Shown: positions 9,208-16,550 of the stretch, one piece after another
Layout of the letters: the number at the start of each line of letters is the position of its first letter
Numbering within the stretch: position 1 is the stretch's first letter
Assembly: GCA_947475125.1 (NCBI GenBank)
Contig: CANJMX010000004.1
Span: 1-27,189 of the forward strand
Source of the DNA: Actinomycetota bacterium
GTDB taxonomy: Bacteria; Actinomycetota; Thermoleophilia; Miltoncostaeales; Miltoncostaeaceae
Direction of reading: 5' to 3'
Length of the DNA: 27,189 nt
Translations under genes and position numbers: made by a program
Notes under the pieces: model-generated
Database searches by the model: none
What the model was told of the DNA's origin: nothing
The model's input: the letters and a program-made list of their open reading frames with translations, nothing else

Positions 9208-9696
9208 ATGCCTGAACCCCGTACCGATGAGCGCGTTGGTGTGATCGTGGTTGACCACGGCAGTCGCCGCGCGGAGAGCAATGTGATGCTCGAGGAACTC
9301 ACCCGCGGCGCCATCACCGACACCCTCGACTACGACATCGTCGAGCCGGCACACATGGAGCTGGCCGAGCCCTCAATCGCGACAGCCTTCGATGCCTGCG
9401 TGGCCCGGGGCGCCTCCACAGTGGTCATCCAGCCGTACTTCCTTCTGCCGGGCAAGCACTGGAATCAGGACATTCCCGAGTTGGCCGCCGCCGCCGCATC
9501 ACGTCATCCGGGCGTGGCGTACCTGGTGGCCGCACCATTTGGAGTGCACCCACTCATGGCCGACGTGGTGACTGCACGGGTGGAGTACTGCCTTGCGCAC
9601 GTGCGCGGTGAGGTGCCCGAGTGCGAGGCATGCGCCGGATCCGGCAGGTGCCGTCTTCAGACGGCCGATGCACCGGGGGCCTCGACCCCCGCGTAG
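9208..9696 (+). CDS. CbiX/SirB-type sirohydrochlorin chelatase-like protein with C-terminal Cys cluster
   Basis: A 162-residue single-domain class II chelatase homologue. Family members insert Fe or Co into sirohydrochlorin for siroheme or cobalamin. The metal-binding histidines are seen as VVDHGSR (His17) and PGKHWNQDIPE (His84), and length is near that of short CbiX/SirB proteins (about 120-150) plus a tail. The extra C-terminus carries C139-x2-C142-x5-C148, which could bind zinc or a Fe-S cluster; plant SirB is known to carry an Fe-S cluster, but equivalence is not shown here. No other tetrapyrrole gene is nearby, so the substrate stays open. No ribosome site precedes the ATG; a TANNNT box 6 nt upstream suggests a leaderless mRNA. 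Confidence 0.82.
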   Translation: MPEPRTDERVGVIVVDHGSRRAESNVMLEELTRGAITDTLDYDIVEPAHMELAEPSIATAFDACVARGASTVVIQPYFLLPGKHWNQDIPELAAAAASRHPGVAYLVAAPFGVHPLMADVVTARVEYCLAHVRGEVPECEACAGSGRCRLQTADAPGASTPA

Positions 9697-9707
9697 CGCG
9701 CGCCGCA

Positions 9708-9738
9708 CCGGTGGGCAGGACATGGTCCCACCCACCGG
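9708..9738. terminator. Inverted repeat between convergent genes, probable terminator
   Basis: CCGGTGGG (9708-9715) pairs with CCCACCGG (9731-9738) across a 15-nt loop in the 64-nt gap between the convergent chelatase and HU genes. A second hairpin, CGGGGG/CCCCCG at 9674-9691, overlaps the end of the chelatase gene. Neither has a U-tract, which is common for terminators in high-GC actinobacteria. Confidence 0.45.
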
Positions 9739-9760
9739 GGCACACGACGTTGGAGCGGAG

Positions 9761-10252
9761 CTACTTCTTCTTTGCTGCGGGCTTCCGCACGACCTTCTTG
9801 GCCGTGGCGGCCACCTTCTTGACGTCCTTCTTCACGGCCGTAGTGGCCTTCTTGACGTCCTTCTTGACGGCCGTGGTGGCCTTCTTGATGTCCTTCTTCA
9901 CCGCGGTCGGAGCCTTCTTGGCCGTGGTGGTGGCCTTCTTCGCAGTCGTGGCAGCCTTCTTCTTGGCGACCTTGCCCGAGTTGGCAGCAGCCTTCAGCGG
10001 GGCGCCCGGGGTGAATCGCACAGCCTTGCGGGCCGGGATCTTCACCTTCTGGCCGGGGTTGCGCGGGTTGACGCCAACACGAGCGGCGCGCTGCGAAGTG
10101 GAGAAGGAACCGAAGCCGAGGAATGCAACGCGCTCGCCCTTGGCGATGGCCTCGGTCAGCAACGCCAGAAACTCATCGGTGACCTTCTGTGCCTGCACGC
10201 CGGTCAAGCCGGCACGCGCACCAAGCTCCTTCGCGAACTCGCTCTTGTTCAT
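9761..10252 (-). CDS. hupB: HU family nucleoid protein with histone H1-like Lys/Ala tail
   Basis: DNA-binding architectural protein of 163 residues. Residues 1-92 are a canonical HU domain: MNKSEFAKEL start, VAFLGFGSF and the DNA-clasping beta-arm region with RVGVNPRNPGQKVKIPARKAV, ending in VRFTPGAPLK. Residues 93-163 are a Lys/Ala/Thr/Val tail with an 11-residue period (units of the form ATTAVKKDVKK), as in mycobacterial HupB and other actinobacterial HU proteins; such tails bind DNA and are acetylation targets in mycobacteria. AAGGGG lies 7 nt upstream of the ATG, a good ribosome site. The gene stands alone and converges on the chelatase gene. Confidence 0.95.
   Translation of the reverse strand: MNKSEFAKELGARAGLTGVQAQKVTDEFLALLTEAIAKGERVAFLGFGSFSTSQRAARVGVNPRNPGQKVKIPARKAVRFTPGAPLKAAANSGKVAKKKAATTAKKATTTAKKAPTAVKKDIKKATTAVKKDVKKATTAVKKDVKKVAATAKKVVRKPAAKKK
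9808..9906 (-). repeat. 33-bp in-frame tandem repeat coding the HU tail
   Basis: About three near-identical 33-nt units (11 codons) encode APTAVKKDIKK and two ATTAVKKDVKK copies; flanking units are more degenerate. This is coding DNA prone to copy-number change by slippage or recombination. Boundaries are approximate. Confidence 0.7.
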
Positions 10253-10405
10253 GCGGTAACCCCTTGTCGTGATTGAGGAGAGGATTGGTCGCCCCCCTGT
10301 GGTGACGACAATTCGACCCTACCAGCGATTCTCCCCTCTTTGCGGTGCAGGTCTCGTGGCCCTGACTGGCGAAACGGCAACTGAGCCACTCGACCAGGAG
10401 ACCTC
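10253..10405. other. Divergent intergenic region between hupB and the 74-residue gene
   Basis: A 153-nt spacer that must hold the hupB promoter (- strand) and that of the small + strand gene. I see the two ribosome sites at its edges (AAGGGG for hupB, AGGAG for the small gene) but no promoter I can defend and no RNA gene. Confidence 0.4.
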
Positions 10406-10630
10406 ATGAGCAGCCACCAACCCATCGCGCAGGCTCAGCTCAGCTTGTCGTATCCCGATCTCGTGCCTGGCGAGACGGTGCGTTGGTCGTCCCGCGGGGC
10501 ATGGCACTTCGGGGTGCTCGTCGGGCTGGATGGGTCGCATGCCGTGGTGGCAACGAAGCAGGCTGGAAAGCGTGAGCGCGTACTCGCCTCAGCGGTGCAG
10601 CCATGGCCGCCGGGCAGAGCGACCGCTTAG
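10406..10630 (+). CDS. Small hypothetical protein, 74 residues
   Basis: Unrecognised. The start is well supported: AGGAG ends 6 nt before the ATG at 10406, the strongest ribosome site in this area. The protein has a polar Gln/Ser-rich N-terminus, then PGETVRWSSRGAWHFGVLVGLDGSHAVVATK, which looks like a small SH3-like beta-barrel (alternating strands, Gly turns), and a basic end. No signal peptide, membrane segment or cysteine. Its TAG stop overlaps the stop of the convergent pgl gene within the four bases TTAG. The function is unknown; a nucleic-acid or ribosome-associated role would fit the fold guess but is not shown. Confidence 0.65.
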   Translation: MSSHQPIAQAQLSLSYPDLVPGETVRWSSRGAWHFGVLVGLDGSHAVVATKQAGKRERVLASAVQPWPPGRATA

Positions 10631-11307
10631 GCGAGACCGGCCGCAGCACGGTCGAGCACCATCACCGCGTTCTCCTGCTCGATACGTCCGGCCGGGATTG
10701 AACGGTCGCCGGCTTCAAGGCGCGCCACCATTGGCACCTTGCTCGCCCCGGTGAGAAGCCACACCACCTGCCGGGCGGAGTTGATGCACGGGTAGGTGAG
10801 GGTCACGCGGCGGGTGCCGTTGAAGGGGCGGGCGGTTGCCGCCACCGGGACGTCCGTCACGTCGAGCACTGGGTCCCCGGGGGCCAATGAGGCCGTGTGG
10901 CCGTCCTCGCCGAGGCCCAGGTGCACGACGTCGATCGGTCCGTTCAGCGCGGCGAGCACCGGCAGGTAGGCCGTTGCCGCCACGTCGGCGTCGGCACCAC
11001 CACATGCCATTGGGTGCAGGTGCGCGGCGATCGCCCGCGTCCCGGCCAGCGAGCGCTCCAGGTGGGTGAGGTTGCGCAGATCATCTCCATCGGGGGCCAT
11101 GCGCTCATCCACTTGCAGAATGTCCACGGATGCCCAATCGAGATCCTCGGTACCGAGTTCGGCAAGCATGATCCACGGGCTGGTTCCGCCTGAGACCGCC
11201 AGGGATGCCCGTCCTCTGGCATGCAGCGCGCTGCGAAGCGCCTCCGCGATGTGGCGGGCGGCAGCATGTGCGGCCGCAGTTGCAGTGTCACCAATGATCC
11301 GTTCCAT
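10627..11307 (-). CDS. pgl: 6-phosphogluconolactonase
   Basis: Hydrolyses 6-phosphogluconolactone, the second step of the oxidative pentose phosphate pathway. The 226-residue protein is of the NagB/RpiA-like DevB type, with SGGTSP near the N-terminus, VDERMAPDGDDLRN and LGLGEDGHTASLAPG as the phosphate- and substrate-binding signatures. The ATG at 11307 starts right before the first helix; the frame stays open 54 nt further upstream, but that stretch has no family similarity. A TACGCT box (11318-11323, - strand) lies 10 nt upstream, consistent with a very short leader. It is divergent from gnd with 71 nt between start codons, and completes the pathway encoded by gnd, zwf and ppgK. Confidence 0.92.
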   Translation of the reverse strand: MERIIGDTATAAAHAAARHIAEALRSALHARGRASLAVSGGTSPWIMLAELGTEDLDWASVDILQVDERMAPDGDDLRNLTHLERSLAGTRAIAAHLHPMACGGADADVAATAYLPVLAALNGPIDVVHLGLGEDGHTASLAPGDPVLDVTDVPVAATARPFNGTRRVTLTYPCINSARQVVWLLTGASKVPMVARLEAGDRSIPAGRIEQENAVMVLDRAAAGLA

Positions 11308-11367
11308 CAGGGCTCGCAGCGTAGTCTGCGTGTTGCGCGGCCGTGTCCGGACGCCGCACAACCCCTT

Positions 11368-11372
11368 GGAGG
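11368..11372 (+). promoter_or_regulatory. Ribosome binding site deciding the gnd start
   Basis: GGAGG lies 6 nt before the GTG at 11379 but only 3 nt before the GTG at 11376, so the second of the two adjacent GTG codons is the better start. Confidence 0.6.
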
Positions 11373-11378
11373 CACGTG

Positions 11379-12392
11379 GTGCGTATCGGAATGGTGGGAC
11401 TCGGCAGGATGGGCGCGAACATGAGCGTGCGCCTGATGAACGCCGGCCACGAAGTGGTGGGGTACGACCGCGATGCCGCAGCAGTCACTTCGCTTGGCGC
11501 CAAGGGCGCAGCGACGGCGTCTGGCTCCGCCACGCTGGTGGCGCAGCTCGAGGGTCCGCGGGTTGTGTGGTTCATGCTTCCCGCCGCCGTCACCACGGCC
11601 GCAATCCTGGAAATGGCCGAGCATCTGGAGCCCGGCGACGTGGTGGTGGACGGCGGCAACAGCCACTACCCCGACGACATCGCGCGCTCACGGGTGCTCG
11701 AGGCCAAGGGCATTCACTACGTGGATGCCGGAGTGAGCGGTGGGGTGTGGGGTCTCGAGCGCGGCTACTGCCTCATGGTGGGCGGTACCGACGAGGCCAT
11801 CACCACGCTCACTCCAATCCTGGAGACCCTCGCACCGGGTGTGGCCACCGCGCCGCGCACGCCGGGCCGCGAGGGCACGCCCACCCCTGCAGAGAACGGC
11901 TGGCTGCACTGCGGCCCCGCGGGTGCCGGGCACTTCGTGAAGATGGTGCACAACGGCATTGAGTACGGAATGATGGCGGCGTTCGCTGAGGGGCTGAACA
12001 TCCTGCATCACGCCAACGACGGCGCGCGCGAGCGCACCGCCGATGCCGAGACGGCGCCCTTGGGCGATCCGGATCTCTACAAGTACGACATCGACGTCGC
12101 ATCGGTCACCGAGTTGTGGCGCCGGGGCAGCGTGGTGGGGTCGTGGCTCCTTGACCTCACGGCAGAGGAGTACCTCCGCGATCCCGGCCTCGACAAGTTC
12201 GAGGGTCGGGTGTCCGACTCGGGTGAGGGTCGCTGGACCCTGCAGGCAGCGGTCGATACAGGAGTACCTGCGCCGGTTCTTGCCAGCGCACTGTTCTCGC
12301 GCTTTGCGAGCCGTGACAACGACGAGTACGCAAACAAGGTGCTCGCGGCAATGCGCCTGGGATTCGGCGGGCACCTGGAGCACTCGGAATGA
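11379..12392 (+). CDS. gnd: 6-phosphogluconate dehydrogenase, decarboxylating, short NAD-type
   Basis: Oxidises and decarboxylates 6-phosphogluconate to ribulose 5-phosphate. At 337 residues it belongs to the short GndA/YqeC-type rather than the 470-residue form. Motifs: dinucleotide fold GMVGLGRMGANM (4-15), YDRD (29-32) at the end of strand 2, DGGNSHYPDD, DAGVSGGVWGLERGYCLMVGG and GAGHFVKMVHNGIEYGMM with the catalytic Lys. The acidic residue ending strand 2, in place of the NRS/NRT of NADP enzymes, suggests NAD preference (inference). GTG at 11379 follows GGAGG by 6 nt. The stop overlaps the zwf ATG (ATGA). Confidence 0.93.
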   Translation: MRIGMVGLGRMGANMSVRLMNAGHEVVGYDRDAAAVTSLGAKGAATASGSATLVAQLEGPRVVWFMLPAAVTTAAILEMAEHLEPGDVVVDGGNSHYPDDIARSRVLEAKGIHYVDAGVSGGVWGLERGYCLMVGGTDEAITTLTPILETLAPGVATAPRTPGREGTPTPAENGWLHCGPAGAGHFVKMVHNGIEYGMMAAFAEGLNILHHANDGARERTADAETAPLGDPDLYKYDIDVASVTELWRRGSVVGSWLLDLTAEEYLRDPGLDKFEGRVSDSGEGRWTLQAAVDTGVPAPVLASALFSRFASRDNDEYANKVLAAMRLGFGGHLEHSE

Positions 12393-13792
12393 GCGCGAAA
12401 GCCGATTGTGTCGTGTTGTTTGGCGCCACCGGCGACCTCGCGTACAAGAAGCTCTATCCGGCGTTGCACGCCCTTCAGGAGCGGGGCAAGCTGGATATCC
12501 CCATCATCGGCATCGCCCGCGAGGGGTGGAGCCTGAAGAAGCTGCAGGACCGCATCCGCGCCTCCCTCACCGACGCCGGGGTGCCGGACGACGACGAGGC
12601 GGCCAAGGCGCTTCTCAAGTGCGTGCGGTACGTGCATGGCGACTACAACGACCCGATGTCGTTCACCCATCTCGCCGAGGCCATGCACGACAGGAAGTTG
12701 CCCGTGTTCTATCTGGCCATCCCTCCGGGGCTGTTCGGCGAGGTCGTCGCGGCGCTGTCGCATCACGACCTCACGCAGAACGCACGCGTGGTGGTGGAGA
12801 AGCCGCTCGGCCGTGATCTGCAGTCGGCCCAGGAACTCAACCGCGGACTGGCCACCGAACTGCGTGAAGAACAGATCTTCCGCATCGATCACTTCCTGGG
12901 CTACGAGCAGGTGCAGAACATCCTCGTTGCGCGGTTCGGCAACTCGATGCTCGAGCCAATCTGGAACCGCCGCTACGTGCGTCGGGTGCACATCGAAATG
13001 TCTGAGTCATTCGGCATTGAGGGCCGCGGGGCGTTCTATGAGACTGTTGGATGCCTGCGCGACGTCGTGCAGAACCACCTACTGCAGCTTGTCTGCATGC
13101 TGGCTATGGAGCCACCCGTGTCGATGGATGCCCAGTGCATCTCTGACGAGAAGGTGAAGGTGCTCCGCTCCATCAAGCCACTCCTGCCCGAGAACCTCGT
13201 GCGCGGTCAGTTTGAGGGCTACAGGGGCGAGCCCGGAGTGGATCCCGGGAGCGACGTGGAGACCTACTGCGCGCTGCGGTTTGAGATCGATACCTGGCGC
13301 TGGGCGGGCGTTCCATTCACCATTCGCGCAGGCAAGGCGCTGGGGCGCACGGTCACCGAAGCGGTTGTTGAGTACGTGCTGCCCCCTCGTCAGCTGTTTC
13401 AGGAGGCCCACGGCATGATCGAACCCAACCGCATGCGCTTTCGCATGAAGCCCGACGATCTCATCCAGTTGAGCATGCAGGTGAAGCAGCCTGGCGATCA
13501 GGTGCTCACCGAGACGGTCGATCTTTCGGTGCAGTACGGCAAGCAGTTGGGCGAGGCCGGGCCTGCCGCCTACGAGCGACTGATGGGCGACGCCATCATC
13601 GGCGAGCACCGTCTCTTCGCCCGTGGTGATCTCGTGGAGGATGCCTGGCGTGTGGTGCAGCCGCTCCTCGACGACCCACCGCCCGTGGAGCCGTACTTTC
13701 AGGGAAGCATGGGGCCGGCTGGCGCCGCGCGAGTACTCCCTCCCAACCTCATGGAAATGCTCAGCGAACCCCAGGTGGCAACTACCCGATGA
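12389..13792 (+). CDS. zwf: Glucose-6-phosphate 1-dehydrogenase with altered active-site signature
   Basis: First enzyme of the oxidative pentose phosphate pathway (glucose 6-phosphate to 6-phosphogluconolactone). The 467-residue length is normal. N-terminal coenzyme motif GATGDLAYKKLYPAL (12-26), EKPLGRD, the substrate signature RIDHFLGYEQVQN (165-177) and the catalytic-His segment CLRDVVQNHLLQ are present, as is the later AGKALGRT. The signature normally reads RIDHYLGKE; here the substrate-binding Lys is Tyr172, while Asp167 and His168 remain. Because it sits between gnd and ppgK in a coupled operon (ATGA on both sides), it is very probably a functional G6PD, perhaps with altered kinetics. 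Confidence 0.93.
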   Translation: MSAKADCVVLFGATGDLAYKKLYPALHALQERGKLDIPIIGIAREGWSLKKLQDRIRASLTDAGVPDDDEAAKALLKCVRYVHGDYNDPMSFTHLAEAMHDRKLPVFYLAIPPGLFGEVVAALSHHDLTQNARVVVEKPLGRDLQSAQELNRGLATELREEQIFRIDHFLGYEQVQNILVARFGNSMLEPIWNRRYVRRVHIEMSESFGIEGRGAFYETVGCLRDVVQNHLLQLVCMLAMEPPVSMDAQCISDEKVKVLRSIKPLLPENLVRGQFEGYRGEPGVDPGSDVETYCALRFEIDTWRWAGVPFTIRAGKALGRTVTEAVVEYVLPPRQLFQEAHGMIEPNRMRFRMKPDDLIQLSMQVKQPGDQVLTETVDLSVQYGKQLGEAGPAAYERLMGDAIIGEHRLFARGDLVEDAWRVVQPLLDDPPPVEPYFQGSMGPAGAARVLPPNLMEMLSEPQVATTR

Positions 13793-14529
13793 CCCTTTCA
13801 CTCGGAATCGACGTTGGTGGCAGCGGGATCAAGGCGGCAATTGTCGACCTGGCCACGGGCGAGTTCACGACAGAGCGCGTGCGGGTTGAGACGCCGCAAC
13901 CCGCGACACCGGACTCCGTGGTTGCGGCAACCGCGGGCCTCATCGCCGACCTGGGGCACGACGGCCCGATCGGCATCGGGTTCCCGTCACCGATCGTGAA
14001 GGGTGTCACCACTCTCGCCTCCAACATCGACCCGGCGTGGGTGGGCGCCCATGCCGAGCAACTGTTCTCCGCGGGTCTTGGCGCACCGGTACGCGTCATC
14101 AACGATGCCGACGCCGCTGGCGTGGCCGAGGCCCGCTACGGGGCCGCTCACGGAGTTGAGGGCTTGGTCGTGCTGCTCACCCTCGGAACCGGCATCGGTT
14201 CGGCGCTCCTCTACAACGGCGTGCTGGTTCCCAACACTGAGATGGGGCACATCCAGGTGCGCGGTAAGGATGCTGAGCACCGTGCTGCCGCATCGGTGCG
14301 CGAGGTCCACGACCTGTCATGGCACCACTGGGCAGAGCGCCTGCAGGAGGTGATTGAGGTGATTGACCACCTGTTCTGGCCCGACCTCGTATTGCTCGGT
14401 GGCGGTGTGTCCCGAAAGGCCGACAAGTTTCTGCACTTCCTCGACGTCCGACCTCCGTTGCGTGCTGCCGCGCTTGAGAACAGGGCCGGCATCGTGGGCG
14501 CAGCGACGGCGGCCGCAGACCGCGCATGA
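13789..14529 (+). CDS. ppgK: Polyphosphate glucokinase (ROK family)
   Basis: Phosphorylates glucose with inorganic polyphosphate, and often ATP, giving the glucose 6-phosphate used by Zwf. The 246-residue protein has the N-terminal phosphate loop GIDVGGSGIKAAIVD, the catalytic-Asp segment INDADAAGVAEARYG, TLGTGIGSALLYNG and TEMGHIQ. GGSGIK at the start and the lack of the ROK zinc-binding CGCxGC-type cluster match the actinobacterial PpgK group. ATG overlaps the zwf stop, and its own stop overlaps the next ATG, so all four genes from gnd onward are coupled. This enzyme is characteristic of actinobacteria. Confidence 0.92.
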   Translation: MTLSLGIDVGGSGIKAAIVDLATGEFTTERVRVETPQPATPDSVVAATAGLIADLGHDGPIGIGFPSPIVKGVTTLASNIDPAWVGAHAEQLFSAGLGAPVRVINDADAAGVAEARYGAAHGVEGLVVLLTLGTGIGSALLYNGVLVPNTEMGHIQVRGKDAEHRAAASVREVHDLSWHHWAERLQEVIEVIDHLFWPDLVLLGGGVSRKADKFLHFLDVRPPLRAAALENRAGIVGAATAAADRA

Positions 14530-15320
14530 TCACCACGCGTGTCCCCGAGGGGATCCGCGTGGTGATGCAGACTGACCATCAGTCGCAATGCGGCCTGCTG
14601 GCAGGGGCATGGGGTAACGCGCAGTTCGCGCGCCCCGAGCCGTGGGGTCCGGTGGCATTGGCTGCTGAGTGGCACGACGAGGGCTGGCGGCAATGGGAGG
14701 CGTCGCCCGACGTCTCGGCGGATGGTGAGCCATGCGACTTCGTACATATGCCGACCTCTGAGCACATGGCGATCCACCGCCGCAGCATCCACGCGGCTCG
14801 TCACCGCGACGAGGTCACCGGCATGCTGGTGGGCCTGCACTGCGCGGGGCTCGTGCAGCGGCGAATGGGCCTGGATGGCGAGATGCCGGACATCAATGCC
14901 ATGCCGGATCCCGTTCGGGGGCTCATCCGTGATGAGGCCGCAGTGCAGCAGCACGTGGAATCCCTGATGGGAGATGCGGACGAGGCCCGTGAATGGACGT
15001 GGGCGGCCTATCGCGTGCTTCAGGCGTTCGATCTGCTGAGCCTTTACCTCACGTGGACAGGGCTCGCAGGCGACGAGCCATGGACCCTCCGGCGCGTTCC
15101 GCGCGCAGTGGACGATGCCGAGGGCGTGGCAATCGCTGTATCGGCAGTTGATGACCGGACGTGCGCGCTCGACCCATGGCCATTCGCCGGTGACTCGGTG
15201 GATGCCCCGGTGCTTGCCCGGGTCATCCCGGATCGCGCGTACGCCGATGCCGCTGACGTTCGCACGGCACTCCTCGACGCGCCGCTCATGCCCGTACCGT
15301 TTCGCGTCGTTCGGGCGTAG
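14526..15320 (+). CDS. DUF3891 family protein
   Basis: A 264-residue cytoplasmic protein of the uncharacterised DUF3891 family, recognised by QTDHQSQCGLLAG near the N-terminus and EWHDEGWRQWE (about residues 48-58), then HMAIHRRSIHAA. The paired His/Asp motifs resemble a metal-dependent HD-type phosphohydrolase, but no activity is known to me. It begins within the ppgK stop codon (ATGA), so it is the last gene of the gnd-zwf-ppgK operon; a role in sugar or sugar-phosphate metabolism is therefore possible but only inferred. Confidence 0.8.
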   Translation: MITTRVPEGIRVVMQTDHQSQCGLLAGAWGNAQFARPEPWGPVALAAEWHDEGWRQWEASPDVSADGEPCDFVHMPTSEHMAIHRRSIHAARHRDEVTGMLVGLHCAGLVQRRMGLDGEMPDINAMPDPVRGLIRDEAAVQQHVESLMGDADEAREWTWAAYRVLQAFDLLSLYLTWTGLAGDEPWTLRRVPRAVDDAEGVAIAVSAVDDRTCALDPWPFAGDSVDAPVLARVIPDRAYADAADVRTALLDAPLMPVPFRVVRA

Positions 15321-15331
15321 GGCGCCCGAAC
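15309..15331 (+). terminator. Hairpin across the DUF3891 stop codon
   Basis: GTTCGGGCG (15309-15317) pairs perfectly with CGCCCGAAC (15323-15331), 9 bp with a 5-nt loop that contains most of the stop codon. It is likely part of the transcription end of the sugar operon. No U-tract follows. Confidence 0.5.
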
Positions 15332-15357
15332 CGCAGTGCGCCGCGGCGATTCCTGCG

Positions 15358-15383
15358 GCGGCGGGTCGGGTCCGACCCGCCGC
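15358..15383. terminator. Strong GC inverted repeat, bidirectional terminator candidate
   Basis: GCGGCGGGTCGG (15358-15369) and CCGACCCGCCGC (15372-15383) are exact reverse complements with a 2-nt centre, giving an 11-bp stem with a 4-nt loop. It sits in the 78-nt gap between convergent DUF3891 (+) and dodecin (-) and can serve both. A protein-binding site is an alternative. Confidence 0.6.
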
Positions 15384-15398
15384 GGGGCAACGGTGGGG

Positions 15399-15617
15399 CT
15401 AGGCGCCCAGTTCGTACTTGAAGCTGATCAGCAGGCGCACGCGGTACCGGTCGACGGTCCCGTCCTTGATGGTGACGTCCTGCTTCACGACCTCGGCCAC
15501 GCGAAGATCGCGCAGGGATGCAGAGGCGGTCTCCACCGCGAGCGCAGCGGCGGCCTCCCACGACTCGGCACTGGTCCCGACAATCTCGATGACCTTGTAG
15601 ACGCTGTCAGTGGACAC
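15399..15617 (-). CDS. Dodecin, flavin-binding protein
   Basis: A 72-residue dodecin, which forms hollow dodecamers that store or buffer riboflavin or FMN. The sequence shows VYKVIEIVGTSAESWEAAAA, with the flavin-stacking Trp, and the C-terminal beta-strands QDVTIKDGTVDRYRVRLLISFKYE, both diagnostic; length matches the family (65-75). The GTG start at 15617 has GGGGAGG 6 nt upstream. It follows the DUF429 gene by 39 nt on the same strand and may be co-transcribed with it, although it has its own good ribosome site. Confidence 0.93.
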   Translation of the reverse strand: MSTDSVYKVIEIVGTSAESWEAAAALAVETASASLRDLRVAEVVKQDVTIKDGTVDRYRVRLLISFKYELGA

Positions 15618-15656
15618 GTGGTGCCTCCCCGTCGCATATCCGCGGTTCGTCGCGGC

Positions 15657-16484
15657 TCACCATGATTGTGGCGGGCCGACCGCCCTTCCTGCAACCTCAA
15701 GAGGGATGGCGATGGTCCCCTCATTCACGAGGCGGGCGGTATTGACCTCGGCCCGGGCGATGAGATCGGGGTCTGCCGGGATGATGACCACACCGCGATC
15801 GGTGCTTCCGATGCGCGCCCAGCGGTCTTCGTGCCCATACAGACAGCGGTACGCGGTGACAGCGCAGGCGGTGGCGTCGATGGCAGACGCCTCGTCGAGG
15901 GCGGCCAGATCACCTGATCGCTCAGGCTCGGGCCACGCGCCGAGGTCTATGGCGTCACCGAGGATTTCACGGGCTGGGGCCAGGCCGTCGTTGCGTGCCC
16001 TTCCGCCGCGGGGGCGGAATTCGGGCGGGCGCACATCGAGCCAGGCTGCGCGATAGGCGGCCAAGCCGAGGGGCTCCGAGCCGGGCGCGTGGTCGCGCTC
16101 CCAGAGCAGTTGGCGGACTACCTGATCGGGAATGCCCTCGACAACGATCTGGGCCGGCGGCAGCAGTGCCGCAAGGATGGCGCCCCGCGCGCCTCCATGA
16201 ACCGTGACCATGCGGGCTGGCGTGACAGGAAATGCGGGGATGTCGAGCCACGCGAGTACGTGCTCCAGATCGCGGCGCCCGCTCGTGTCGGGAGGAATCA
16301 CCACCGGCGCATCAATCACCACAAGGGCGGGTGATGCACCCACCGTGGCCGCGATCTCCCCATTGGAGCTGCACATCTGCACGCCGAGGAGGTCGCCGGT
16401 GGGGCCGATCTCGGCCACCGCGGAGCGCCCCGGGGGGTCGTCCCGGGTCATGTCGGGCATCAGGTGGATTCCAACCGCGCGCAC
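15657..16484 (-). CDS. DUF429 family protein (predicted RNase H-like fold)
   Basis: A 275-residue protein of the uncharacterised DUF429 family. Visible marks are the N-terminal VRAVGIHLM strand, ALVVIDAPVVIPPDTSGRRDLE in the middle, and a C-terminal DEASAIDATACAVTAYRCL helix with the conserved acidic residues. The family is predicted to have an RNase H-like nuclease fold; no activity is established here. The frame is open upstream to 16655, but the GTG at 16484 is preferred: it starts the first fold strand, and TACCCT lies exactly 6 nt upstream, consistent with leaderless transcription. It is divergent from the small membrane protein gene. Confidence 0.78.
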   Translation of the reverse strand: MRAVGIHLMPDMTRDDPPGRSAVAEIGPTGDLLGVQMCSSNGEIAATVGASPALVVIDAPVVIPPDTSGRRDLEHVLAWLDIPAFPVTPARMVTVHGGARGAILAALLPPAQIVVEGIPDQVVRQLLWERDHAPGSEPLGLAAYRAAWLDVRPPEFRPRGGRARNDGLAPAREILGDAIDLGAWPEPERSGDLAALDEASAIDATACAVTAYRCLYGHEDRWARIGSTDRGVVIIPADPDLIARAEVNTARLVNEGTIAIPLEVAGRAVGPPQSW

Positions 16485-16490
16485 CTGGCG

Positions 16491-16496
16491 AGGGTA
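16491..16496 (-). promoter_or_regulatory. Putative -10 box (TACCCT) for the DUF429 gene
   Basis: TACCCT on the - strand ends 6 nt before GTG 16484. It faces a second TACCCT (16538-16543, + strand) serving the divergent gene, so the two boxes form an inverted pair 41 nt apart. Confidence 0.45.
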
Positions 16497-16537
16497 CCCA
16501 TGAACGGAGCATTGCATCGGGTTTCCGGCACCTGCGC

Positions 16538-16543
16538 TACCCT
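16538..16543 (+). promoter_or_regulatory. Putative -10 box (TACCCT) for the small membrane protein gene
   Basis: TACCCT ends 7 nt before an in-frame GTG at 16551. The spacing matches leaderless transcription and supports that GTG as the start of the membrane protein. No clear -35 element. Confidence 0.4.
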
Positions 16544-16550
16544 TTCGGGC

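Noticed and set aside
10253..10405. tRNA or small RNA in the hupB upstream gap
   Set aside because: No cloverleaf, T-loop consensus or strong hairpin with terminator; only short chance complementarities such as GTGGC/GCCAC.
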